IMG/VR virus record: IMGVR_UViG_3300017528_000128
Span: 1 to 23,791 of that record
DNA from: a virus
Direction: 5' to 3' (one strand)
Length of the DNA stretch: 23,791 nt
A model generated the notes under the pieces. That model did not search any database, was not told where the DNA came from, and saw only the letters and a program-made list of their open reading frames with translations. Position numbers and translations under genes: made by a program. Shown here one piece after another: positions 14,472 to 21,251 of the stretch (the first letter of the stretch is position 1; every line of letters starts with the position of its first letter).

Positions 14472-15392
14472 TCAGGCGGTGAGGATTTCGCAGGCCGACC
14501 CGGGCTCCTGCACGATCGGCACCGTCTTGCGGCGGCCCTGCAAGTCCCAGGCGTCGTTGCCGTCGAGGCGGATGCTCTTGATCTGCACCGCCAACTGGTC
14601 CATGGCGTAGCCCGGTGCGTTGTCCATCTCGTCGGCCATGCCGCCGAGCTGGGTGCTGTCGAGCACGTAGGGGTGCGCCGCCACGCTGGACGGCGACACC
14701 ACGATGATCAGCCCCGCGATGATTTCCAGCGTGCCGGTGTAGATCGGGTTACTGGTGGTCTCGCGGCGCAGGGCGTTGGTGATGGCCTGGTCGGACATCA
14801 TGTAGGCGTAGTGGCTGTCGTCCACCAAAATGGTGTCCGGGTGGTAGCCCAGGTTCTTGCCGTACACGTGTGCCTTGGCCAGCAGGATGTCCTGGAAGAT
14901 CGTTCGCGTGGCCGCGTTCGACCAGACCGCCGTGGCGGTGGTGGTGTCGGTCACGGCCGACGCGATGGCCGACATGGCCTGCCCATCCACCTGCTGGATG
15001 ATGCTGTTGACGACCTTGCGCATGTTGCGGTCCACGGTCTGCCCGGCGTACACGTTCCGGGCAACCTCCTCGTCGGTGAGCCGCACCTTCTGGCCCCACT
15101 TGGACACCGAGGCGATGCCAGCGGTGCCGGTGGGCAGGTTGGCGAACGGGTACTCCGCGCCCGGCCCCACCGCTTCCACGGTGCGGTCAGTAACAAAGGG
15201 CTCGCTCAGCTCGTACAGCGCAGCGCCGCCGCTGGTGCGGAAACGCTGGGTGAGCAGTTGGTCCGCGACGAACCGCAGGTCGGTGTAGTCGCGCAGCCGC
15301 CGCCTGATCTGGGTGGGCGACTGGAGGAACCGGGAGATGGTCTCAAGGTCGCCGCTCAGTGTCGGTGGGGGGGCCGGGTAGGAACCTGGCAT
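14472..15392 (-). CDS. Major capsid protein, HK97 fold
   Basis: The 306-residue protein starts at ATG 15390-15392 behind a strong GAAAGGA site and ends at TGA 14472-14474. It builds the icosahedral shell. The sequence follows the HK97-fold capsid group of actinophages: SRFLQSPTQIRRRLRDYTD near the start, ADQLLTQRFRTSGGAALYEL, EYPFANLPTG, SKWGQKVRLTDEEVARNVY, a long spine helix VDRNMRKVVNSIIQQVDGQA, and ILLAKAHVYGKNLGYHPDTI with VDDSHYAYMMS. The N-terminal delta domain is nearly absent, in line with a separate scaffold supplied by the protease fusion upstream. There is no added Ig or insertion domain. Neighbours (decoration genes before, connectors after) agree with this call. Confidence 0.93.
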   Translation of the reverse strand: MPGSYPAPPPTLSGDLETISRFLQSPTQIRRRLRDYTDLRFVADQLLTQRFRTSGGAALYELSEPFVTDRTVEAVGPGAEYPFANLPTGTAGIASVSKWGQKVRLTDEEVARNVYAGQTVDRNMRKVVNSIIQQVDGQAMSAIASAVTDTTTATAVWSNAATRTIFQDILLAKAHVYGKNLGYHPDTILVDDSHYAYMMSDQAITNALRRETTSNPIYTGTLEIIAGLIIVVSPSSVAAHPYVLDSTQLGGMADEMDNAPGYAMDQLAVQIKSIRLDGNDAWDLQGRRKTVPIVQEPGSACEILTA

Positions 15393-15411
15393 GGCTTGTT
15401 TCCTTTCGTGC

Positions 15412-15458
15412 GGTGGGCCACCAGCGGCCCCCTGCTTGTGGGGCCGGCGTTAGACGCC
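15412..15458. promoter_or_regulatory. Hairpins at the stop of the second decoration gene, in the capsid leader
   Basis: The gap between the second decoration gene and the capsid start has three adjacent dyads: GGCGT and ACGCC around the stop codon (15446-15450 with 15454-15458), CGGCCCC with GGGGCCG (15425-15431 with 15440-15446), and the near-palindrome GGTGGGCCACC (15412-15422). These sit just upstream of the strong capsid ribosome site and may protect or process the capsid mRNA. Confidence 0.4.
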
Positions 15459-15845
15459 GACGAACCGGGCCTTGACGGTGCCCCCGGCGTTGCCGGTGCC
15501 GCCCTGGACGCAGATGCCGATAAGGGTGCCGGCGGCTGCCACGGTGGCCAGCGTGCCGGTGTCGATCGTCCCCGGCGCACCTGCGGCGGGTATGACCGGG
15601 TTGCCTGCGGCCAATACCGAGGCGTTCTTGATGACCACCTCGTGCACGTTGCCGGGCAGCGGCCACACGGTGACCCGCCCGCCTGACACCGCGTCATGCT
15701 CGGCCACGCCGATGGGGCGCAGCGCGCCCGCGCTGGGGCCAACGGTGCCGTTGCCCGTGGAGTCGAGAACCTGGCCGCCCGTGATGGTGGCCGACGCCGT
15801 TTGGGTGAACGGCTTGTCCTGGTTAACCGGTGTGTAGTCGCCCAC
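15450..15845 (-). CDS. Capsid decoration-type protein 2 (DUF2190-like)
   Basis: This 131-residue protein starts at GTG 15843-15845 with AAGGGAG upstream and ends at TAA 15450-15452. It is a small beta protein with DYTPV at the start, then ASATITGGQVLDSTGNGTVG, PIGVAEHDAVSGGRVTVW, a NVHEVVIKNASVLAAGNPVI stretch and GICVQGG. The ordering (gain of a G-x-x-V-L, P-x-G-V-A, G-x-x-V-x-V, and G-x-x-V-x-x-A loop) is that of DUF2190-type head decoration proteins. These bind the outer shell, usually at threefold sites, and stabilise it. It is a paralogue of the gene just upstream (15892-16302). Both lie immediately before the capsid gene, as expected for this family. Confidence 0.8.
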   Translation of the reverse strand: MGDYTPVNQDKPFTQTASATITGGQVLDSTGNGTVGPSAGALRPIGVAEHDAVSGGRVTVWPLPGNVHEVVIKNASVLAAGNPVIPAAGAPGTIDTGTLATVAAAGTLIGICVQGGTGNAGGTVKARFVGV

Positions 15846-15880
15846 GGCGGGGCTCCCTTCCGTTGCGTGGCCCGTGGGCG

Positions 15881-15903
15881 GCCACCAGGTGCTACCTGGC
15901 GGC
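15881..15903. terminator. Hairpin over the stop codon of the first decoration gene
   Basis: Arms 15881-15890 and 15894-15903 pair as a 10-bp stem with one G-U pair in the minus-strand RNA, around a 3-base loop that includes part of the stop codon at 15892-15894. No U-run follows. It may act as a weak terminator or as a stability element between the two decoration genes. Confidence 0.4.
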
Positions 15904-16302
15904 CATCCACCTGACCTTGGTGTTGTCGGACGCCGTGGTCAGCGCCACGCCGAGGATGGCCCGGGTGCCCACCACATCCGCCGCCGTGGGCGTTGTGACG
16001 GCGGCCAGGGTGCGCACCTGCCGGTTGGCGTTGGTGGCCGTGACGACCTGGTCGCCAGCGGTCACCGTGCCATCCGCGATGGACTCGTGGATGGGGCCGA
16101 AGCACCACACGCTGATCCGCGCGCCGCTGTTCTGGTCGGATTGGGCCAGGCCCACGACGTTGACCGCCGGGGTGGCACCAGGGGTGAATGGGGCCACGGT
16201 GCCGCTGCCCGTGACCACCAGCACGTCTCCGCCCTTGCACGAGGCGGACAGGGTGAGGGTGATGACCTCGCCCTCAACCGATACGGGTGTGTAGTCAGGC
16301 AC
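15892..16302 (-). CDS. Capsid decoration-type protein 1 (DUF2190-like)
   Basis: The 136-residue protein starts at GTG 16300-16302, 6 bases after the protease-scaffold stop. It shares the DYTPV start and the strand order of its neighbour: SASCKGGDVLVVTGSGTVAP, VVGLAQSDQNSGARISVW, HESIADGTVTAGDQVVTA, then ADVVGTRAILGVALT and VRWMAAR. This pattern is that of DUF2190-like head decoration proteins. The two copies align along their whole length but differ at most positions, so the duplication is old, and the two may bind different sites or form a mixed trimer. It has two cysteines (in SCKGG and VWCFG) that the paralogue lacks at these places. Function is inferred from family pattern and location. 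Confidence 0.78.
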   Translation of the reverse strand: MPDYTPVSVEGEVITLTLSASCKGGDVLVVTGSGTVAPFTPGATPAVNVVGLAQSDQNSGARISVWCFGPIHESIADGTVTAGDQVVTATNANRQVRTLAAVTTPTAADVVGTRAILGVALTTASDNTKVRWMAAR

Positions 16303-16308
16303 GCGGCA

Positions 16309-18216
16309 TCAGCCCTGCTGCCCGTCACGGCTGAAGATCGCCGTGCGGGTGTACTCGGGCGGGAACAGCCGGGCGTAGTCCTCCTCCTCGGCTGCTGCGG
16401 TGGGGCCGCCGGCCTGGCCGATGTCCTGGGTCGGGATCACGCCAGGCTGGAGGCCGGCGAGCACCAGCTCGGTGCCCTCGGGGTCGGCGTCGTAGACGCG
16501 CTGCCAGTGCTGCACCCGGGCCGCGCTGAACTTGCCGGCCTGCACCGCGCTGGCGATGGCCGAGTCCCGGCGGGCCAGCAACTGCTCCCGGCGGGCTTCC
16601 TCGCCCTTGCGGATGCGCGCCTGGGTGTCCTCCCACACGTCGGCGTCCACCACCCTGACGCCCGCTGGCAGCATGGTGCGCGCCCCGGCCGCCACCGGCT
16701 CCTTGTCCTTGTCGGCCTCGGGCTCGGTGGGTGCGGGTGCGGCGGCGGCCTTGGCTGCCATGGCCGCCACGTGCTCGGCGGTGATTTCCTCGTCGTCGGC
16801 CAGCCCGAGCGCTGCGCGGATCTGGGCCTTGATTGCGTCGCTGAGTTCCACGTCAGCGGCTCCCTTCCTACTTGGCCCCGCACTTGCGTGGGCGTGGTCG
16901 TGGACGCCATCACCCGCGTGGGTGTGGCTGTGGTCGTGTGTCTCGTCGCCGCCCTGGCTGCCCATAGCGGTGTGCTCATGGCTATGGGTGCCGGTGTAGG
17001 CCCCATGCCCGCCAGCCGCCACCTCAGCGGCCGTGGCGGCAGCACCGGGGCCGTTGTAGTCCGGGGCCTCCTGCCCGGCGTCCGCCAGGTGCTTGGCCAG
17101 GTGGTTGTACGCCTTACGGGCGGCGGCCTCGCCCACATCGGCCAAGCCGCCGTGTGCGCCGTTGATGGCCCCGATGGCCGCCGAGCAGCCGTCCGGGTTG
17201 GCTGCGCCCACGGCGTGGCTGGAGGCGTTCACATCGTGGTGGGGCAGTTTGCTGTCTGACTTGGTGTCGGCGGGCAGCGCGAACATGGCCTTGATGGCGC
17301 TGGCGCTGGGGTCGTCGCCCATGTTGCCCACCTGGGTGCTGGCCGACCAGGTGGCCTGCACCGGCACCGGCAGGTCCAGCCCCGCGCGGCTCTCCTCCGC
17401 GCTGGCGAACGCCACCAGGGTGCCGTGCCGCACGCGGGCCATGGCCGCCACGTCCTCGTACACCACCTCCACCGGCACGGCCTCACCGAAGGTGACCGCG
17501 CCGCCCTTGATCGAGAACGGCACCCGGTACACCTTGCCCTCGGCGTCGTCGCAGACGATCAGTTGGGTGGGGTCCATCTGCACTTCGGTGACCCACCGCG
17601 ACATGGGCGCGCCGCTGTTGTAGTACGCCTGCCGCACGTCATCCACGGTGATGGCTGCGGCTGCGCTGGTTGGGGCGGGCATAGCTCCTCCTGCTGCTGT
17701 CTGCCAGGTGGCCGCTGCCGTGCCGGTAGCAGCCGCCACCCCATACAGGGCGGCCACGTCGCTGATGTCACGCAGCACCCCAACCCCCGGCGGCGCGACG
17801 CCGAGCAGCGCCAGGCCGGTGATGACGAAGGGGTGCAGGTGGCCGATTTGGCATTGGAAGCCCCACGCGCCCTCCACACTGCGCTGGGGGTAGGCGGACT
17901 CCGCGATCACGGCCAGCCACCCGGGCATGCCCGCAAGGTCGCCGGTGATTTTGCTGCCCTCGGCGGCCAAGGCCAGGTTGCGTACCCGGCCGATAGCCGG
18001 CTGCCCGTCGCCATTGAAGCGGCGGTCGGTGTGCCCCAGCTTGATCACCGGGGCACCCACGGCCGGGCACTGCGCCGCGTCCACCGCATCGGCCAAGTCC
18101 TGGGTGGTGAACGTGGCCACCCCGGTGGACAGATCCCAGGTGCCGGCGGCCACCAGGTCCACGTTGGGCAGCGTGACCAGCGCGGGCATGGTCACCTGCT
18201 GCGCCGCTTCGGCCAT
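16309..18216 (-). CDS. Capsid maturation protease fused to scaffold (Mu gpI-like), with histidine-rich segment
   Basis: This 635-residue protein starts at ATG 18214-18216, sharing one base with the portal stop (TGATG). Residues 1-150 match the Mu gpI-like protease: VIKLGHTDRRFNGDGQPAIG with candidate catalytic His62, DLAGMPGWLAVI, then AYPQRSVEGAWGF with candidate Ser113. Residues 190-255 hold a small module (DDVRQAYYN, then QLIVCDDAEGKVYRVPFSI) known in actinophage proteases. Residues 322-385 hold KLPHHDVNASSHAVGAANP and a helical segment. A histidine-rich stretch lies at 404-443. Residues 455-635 are helical and scaffold-like (QARIRKGEEARREQLLARRD, then GKFSAARVQHWQRVYDADPEG). The scaffold part guides shell assembly and the protease then removes it. 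Protease and scaffold in one chain explains why no separate scaffold gene is seen and why the capsid protein has no delta domain. Confidence 0.85.
   Translation of the reverse strand: MAEAAQQVTMPALVTLPNVDLVAAGTWDLSTGVATFTTQDLADAVDAAQCPAVGAPVIKLGHTDRRFNGDGQPAIGRVRNLALAAEGSKITGDLAGMPGWLAVIAESAYPQRSVEGAWGFQCQIGHLHPFVITGLALLGVAPPGVGVLRDISDVAALYGVAAATGTAAATWQTAAGGAMPAPTSAAAAITVDDVRQAYYNSGAPMSRWVTEVQMDPTQLIVCDDAEGKVYRVPFSIKGGAVTFGEAVPVEVVYEDVAAMARVRHGTLVAFASAEESRAGLDLPVPVQATWSASTQVGNMGDDPSASAIKAMFALPADTKSDSKLPHHDVNASSHAVGAANPDGCSAAIGAINGAHGGLADVGEAAARKAYNHLAKHLADAGQEAPDYNGPGAAATAAEVAAGGHGAYTGTHSHEHTAMGSQGGDETHDHSHTHAGDGVHDHAHASAGPSRKGAADVELSDAIKAQIRAALGLADDEEITAEHVAAMAAKAAAAPAPTEPEADKDKEPVAAGARTMLPAGVRVVDADVWEDTQARIRKGEEARREQLLARRDSAIASAVQAGKFSAARVQHWQRVYDADPEGTELVLAGLQPGVIPTQDIGQAGGPTAAAEEEDYARLFPPEYTRTAIFSRDGQQG
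16888..17007 (-). repeat. Histidine-rich segment in the protease-scaffold protein
   Basis: Residues about 404-443 read as repeated H-x-H units: THSHEHTA, THDHSHTHAGDG, VHDHAHA, about a dozen histidines in 40 residues. Such runs bind Zn, Ni or Cu. The segment lies between the protease region and the scaffold helices. A metal- or pH-sensitive switch in assembly is possible but unproven. Confidence 0.75.
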
Positions 18217-20549
18217 CAGCCCTCACCGCCCCAAAAGCCCACGACGGTGCCACGGCAGCGCATGCCGCCCTCACAAAACAGGAAGCCGCCGTTCGGGTAG
18301 GCATCCTGCGCCTCGGCCAAGCTGGTGAACTCAAGGCCGTCCTCGTCTTGGCACGGCTTGCACGTGTCGTCGTCTTCGATTTCGCTGGCCATGTAGGTGG
18401 CGTTAGCCGGCCCGGCCAGGAACGCGGCCATGCGGCCCATGTTCTGCGCTGCGGTAAGCGCGGCCCCAAGCTGGTCAACCACCGGGTTTTCGCTGAGCAG
18501 CGCCAGCCAGCCGGCCAGGTCGTCGCCCGCGTCCACCGCCTGCTCCGCTGGTGTCTTCGGCTCAGGGTGCTGCGCCGGGGGGCTGGCCGCGCGTACCTGC
18601 TGGAGCACGCGGACCCCGGCGGCCTGGGCCAGCCGCGCCGCGATCAGTTGCGCCCTGGCGCTGGCCACCTTTTGCAACCGGGCCACCTGGATTGTCACCT
18701 GGTCCATGGGGATCATCACGCCCTGGTGCGCGGCCTCGGTGGCCACCCGCAGCGCCCCCAGGTCGGCAACCTGCTTCATCGCCGCGTAGATGATCGACTG
18801 GCCGTCGCTGGTAGGCACGCCCAGGCCGCCCAGCTTGCCCATCTGCCCGGCGGTCACCGCCTCCACCACCTGCTCCACCAGGTCCGCGCGCTGCGCCGAC
18901 ACCACCGGCCGGTATGCCACCAGCAGCGCATCGCGGGCCGACAGCCACTCCTGCTGGTGCCCCTTGGGATCGAACCCGGCGGCCACCTCGCGGGGGGTTA
19001 GCTGCCGGTGGAATTGACCGGGCGGCGCTGCCGCCAGCGCACGGCCGCGCCGCCCGGTGCGCGTGCCGCGCCCACGGCGGGTGGCGGCCTGCTTGGTACC
19101 CGGGGCCGGCGGGCCGGCTGGCCCCGGGGGCTTGGCGGTGCCTGGCGCGGGCAGTGGCAGCACGTCAGGCGCTGGCGCGGGCAGCCCCTCCCCCGTACCT
19201 GGCACCGGCCCCGCAGGCGCGCCAGGGGCCGGTATGCCGCGCGACATGGGCTCCCACGGCGTCTCCCGCTCGGGCAGCCGCCAGGCGTCCCTGATCCACC
19301 GGTCCAGCGCCGGGTCAGGCACCAGCGCACCGGCCTGGGTCAGCCGGTACAGCGCCTCGGCGGTCACCTCGTAGTTGGAGCCGATGTCGTTGCACACGAT
19401 CCTGGGCGCGGGCTCCTCTGGCCCCCAGTTCTGGTCAACCAGGTCCGTCACGATGCCCGGCGTGCCGTCCTGCCCGCTGGTGGCGGTGTCGGCCAGGTCG
19501 TCGGCCTCGGCTTGCAGGCTGAGCAGGAACAGGTCAAGGAACGTCTCGCCCAGCGCCCGGCTGCCGTGCTCGGTTTGCCCCAACTCGATCAGCCCGGCCA
19601 GCGCCATCTTGGCTATGGCCCCGTCCAGGTACTTGAGGAACGCCAGCGCGTCGGGCACCGTGCCGGTCAGCCCGGCCAGTTTGAACACATACCCCTGCGG
19701 CAGCCCCACCCCCGACTGGTCGCCCACCCGCATGGCACTGGCCAACTGCTGCGCCTGGGCCACCTGGTTGGCGCTGCCGCCCGCCGGGGCCTCCACCGTA
19801 GGCACGCCCATGCCGAAGCGGCGGATGGATGTCGCGTGCACCCGCTGGGTTTCGTGCTTGAGCAGCCACGCGCCGAACGCGGGGCGCAGCATGCTGATGC
19901 CCGCCCAGTTCGCGCCCTCCTGCTGGTGGACGTACCACACCAGCCGGTTGGCGGGGATCGGCTCAATCTGGGTGGTCTGCACGATGTGGTTGATCGTGGA
20001 ATCGGTGTTGAGCATGATCTGCGCCAGCGTCCACGGCATCCGCGCGCCCAGGTGGTCCAGGTGCACCCCGCCGGGCTCGGGCCGGTCGATGCGGTACCGC
20101 AGCTCAAACGGCATGTGCCCGTAGACCAGGCGGTGGTATGCCGCGTCGCGCAGGTGCCGCCGCCAGTTGACCCCGCGCCGCCGCGCCGGGCCGGGGTGCG
20201 GGTCGTCGCCCAAGATCGGCAGCCCCAGGTCATCGGCTACGTGGTTGACTACCTCGTCGCGGCACCCCTCGGGGTCCAGCCACCAGTTGGCCCGCAAGAT
20301 CGGCAGCAGGTAGGAGTACAGCACCGCGCGGATCTGGGTGTCTTGCCGCATCCGGCCGTAGGTGATTACCGATTGGGGCCAGATCAGGTCGGCGGTGGTT
20401 TCCCACCAGTCGGTCAGCAGCCCCTGGCCGAAGGTGCCCCAGTACAGGTCGGTGTTGCCGATGTCGCGTGTGGGGGGGTTGCCGGGCAGGCCGTTGTGGA
20501 GGTTCGTGGCGGCGCGAAAGGTGCCCTTAGGCTGGAGCGCTGCCACCAT
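18216..20549 (-). CDS. Portal protein fused to MuF-like head morphogenesis domain
   Basis: The 777-residue protein starts at ATG 20547-20549; a GAGGGGA run lies about 14 bases upstream. Residues about 30-430 follow the Mu gp29-like portal family (DUF935): YGRMRQDTQIRAVLYSYLLP, ANWWLDPEG, YHRLVYGHMPFELRY, PANRLVWYVHQQEGANWAG, SMLRPAFGAWLLKHE, FGMGVPTVEAP, and KLAGLTGTVPDALAFLKYLD. This forms the 12-subunit ring through which DNA is packaged. A proline-rich linker spans 436-500. Residues 510-777 are MuF-like: helices then a cysteine pair motif (DDDTCKPCQDEDG, 727-739) and FLFCEGGMRCRG near the end. MuF domains are minor head proteins injected or attached near the portal. Fusion in one chain is known in some actinophages but is uncommon compared with two genes. 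Confidence 0.9.
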   Translation of the reverse strand: MVAALQPKGTFRAATNLHNGLPGNPPTRDIGNTDLYWGTFGQGLLTDWWETTADLIWPQSVITYGRMRQDTQIRAVLYSYLLPILRANWWLDPEGCRDEVVNHVADDLGLPILGDDPHPGPARRRGVNWRRHLRDAAYHRLVYGHMPFELRYRIDRPEPGGVHLDHLGARMPWTLAQIMLNTDSTINHIVQTTQIEPIPANRLVWYVHQQEGANWAGISMLRPAFGAWLLKHETQRVHATSIRRFGMGVPTVEAPAGGSANQVAQAQQLASAMRVGDQSGVGLPQGYVFKLAGLTGTVPDALAFLKYLDGAIAKMALAGLIELGQTEHGSRALGETFLDLFLLSLQAEADDLADTATSGQDGTPGIVTDLVDQNWGPEEPAPRIVCNDIGSNYEVTAEALYRLTQAGALVPDPALDRWIRDAWRLPERETPWEPMSRGIPAPGAPAGPVPGTGEGLPAPAPDVLPLPAPGTAKPPGPAGPPAPGTKQAATRRGRGTRTGRRGRALAAAPPGQFHRQLTPREVAAGFDPKGHQQEWLSARDALLVAYRPVVSAQRADLVEQVVEAVTAGQMGKLGGLGVPTSDGQSIIYAAMKQVADLGALRVATEAAHQGVMIPMDQVTIQVARLQKVASARAQLIAARLAQAAGVRVLQQVRAASPPAQHPEPKTPAEQAVDAGDDLAGWLALLSENPVVDQLGAALTAAQNMGRMAAFLAGPANATYMASEIEDDDTCKPCQDEDGLEFTSLAEAQDAYPNGGFLFCEGGMRCRGTVVGFWGGEG

Positions 20550-20689
20550 GGCGAAGCCGGGTTCCCCTCAGATATGCCGGTCAGCGGCCAGCCGCCCGAG
20601 GGGCGGTTCCATGGTGGCCTTATGGCGGGCAGCATACACTCCCGTGGCTGCCAGATGGGGGTGAGGGCGTGTTGGGCGCGGCGCAGGCA

Positions 20690-20735
20690 ACGGCCCCGCA
20701 CCGGGGGACTTGGGGGATCGTCCGGGCGGGGCCGT
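20690..20735. repeat. Perfect 10-bp inverted repeat sharing the ACGGCCCCG core
   Basis: ACGGCCCCGC (20690-20699) and GCGGGGCCGT (20726-20735) are exact reverse complements 26 bases apart. The 9-base core is the same as in the arms at 20861-20910, so four copies lie within 221 bases in alternating orientation. Confidence 0.5.
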
Positions 20736-20860
20736 CGCCGGGGGCCGGCAAGGGGATCACTAGCGGTTGGGGCCTTGCCGTGCACACCGTAGTCGTGCCC
20801 GGGGCTGCCCACCAGGGCTCGCGTGCTTGGCCAGCCGCTCCTTGCGCCCACCGTGAAGGT

Positions 20861-20910
20861 GCACGGCCCCGGGCCTTGGCCCACAGCTTAGGCACACCCC
20901 GGGGCCGTGC
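20861..20910. terminator. Perfect 13-bp inverted repeat, terminator-like, after the DUF397-like gene
   Basis: GCACGGCCCCGGG (20861-20873) and its exact reverse complement (20898-20910) flank 24 bases. The minus-strand stem begins 11 bases after the stop of the DUF397-like gene (20921-20923), as for an intrinsic terminator. There is no U-tract, which is common for stems in high-GC actinobacteria. Confidence 0.5.
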
Positions 20911-20920
20911 GCCACCACCC

Positions 20921-21115
20921 TTACTCGATGTACAGGCCAGCGGGCACGCCGCCGATGCCGTGCACCCACTGGGTGGGGCTGAATGCCAGTTGCGGCGCGT
21001 CGGGGTCTTCGGCGTCACGCACCAGCCACCACCCGTCGTACGGGTCCACCGCCACCTCAGCGGCGTGCCCGGTGCCGCTAAACCTGTACGGCGACGGCTG
21101 CCAGCGGGGCTCCAC
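20921..21115 (-). CDS. DUF397-like small protein
   Basis: The 64-residue reading starts at GTG 21113-21115 and ends at TAA 20921-20923. It resembles the DUF397 family of actinomycetes, small proteins of about 60-70 residues usually encoded beside an XRE-type regulator: PRWQPSPYRFSGTG matches the family's W-x-x-S-x-Y-S start, AAEVAV its VEVA strand, and WWLVRDAEDPDAPQLAFSP then WVHGIGGVPAGLYIE its V-R-D-S-K-D-P-x-G-P-x-L-x-F and W...G end. The usual cysteine before VEVA is alanine here. Other in-frame GTG starts are at 21136 and 21172; 21115 is preferred since it fits family length and reduces overlap with the upstream membrane peptide to 38 bases. No clear ribosome site precedes any of the starts, so translation may be coupled. 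No partner regulator is visible nearby. Confidence 0.65.
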   Translation of the reverse strand: MEPRWQPSPYRFSGTGHAAEVAVDPYDGWWLVRDAEDPDAPQLAFSPTQWVHGIGGVPAGLYIE

Positions 21116-21224
21116 CCGGCACCCCAGGCGGGTCACCGTGGTGATACATGTTGGTCCCGACGACCAGGGCACCGACCAGCACCACCCCGGCCAGCACGCG
21201 CTTGGCCAGCTTCTTGATGTCCAT
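21078..21224 (-). CDS. Small single-pass membrane protein
   Basis: A 48-codon frame starts at ATG 21222-21224 behind an excellent GGAGGTGA site at ideal spacing, 27 bases after the terminase stop. The stop is TAG 21078-21080. The protein has a basic start (MDIKKLAKR) and then one hydrophobic span (VLAGVVLVGALVVGTNM), a positive-inside signal-anchor layout, then HHGDPPGVPGG and a hydrophobic end (APLAAVAVQV). It does not belong to a family I know. Its 3' end overlaps the DUF397-like frame, which would couple their translation. A role at the host membrane, for example in exclusion or lysis control, is only a guess. The strong ribosome site is the main support for a real gene. Confidence 0.65.
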   Translation of the reverse strand: MDIKKLAKRVLAGVVLVGALVVGTNMYHHGDPPGVPGGAPLAAVAVQV

Positions 21225-21251
21225 GACTGGTCACCTCCGTGGCCAGCCTAA

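Larger units (their letters stand above)
20550..20920. other. Gene-free stretch with several GC-rich inverted repeats
   Basis: No credible gene lies here; open frames on both strands have compositions of shadow or random reading and no ribosome site. It holds five dyads: 20592-20597 with 20601-20606, 20628-20633 with 20647-20652, 20690-20699 with 20726-20735 (10 bp, perfect), 20746-20753 with 20773-20780 (8 bp, perfect), and 20861-20873 with 20898-20910 (13 bp, perfect). The third and fifth share the core ACGGCCCCG. No convincing -10 and -35 pair was found. It may contain a terminator, a promoter for the head operon, or a packaging site. Confidence 0.55.

Noticed and set aside
19008-20792. 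Plus-strand open frame opposite the portal
   Set aside because: Its composition is arginine, glycine and glutamine rich without domains, and it runs antisense through the portal and its leader.
20740-20860. A possible tRNA or tRNA-like fold
   Set aside because: Stems are present, but there is no T-loop GGTTCGA-type sequence, no fitting anticodon arm and no CCA-compatible acceptor stem.
20620-21018. Minus-strand frames of about 130-156 codons between portal and DUF397-like gene
   Set aside because: They lack ribosome sites, show no domain, and cross the inverted repeats and the end of the DUF397-like gene.
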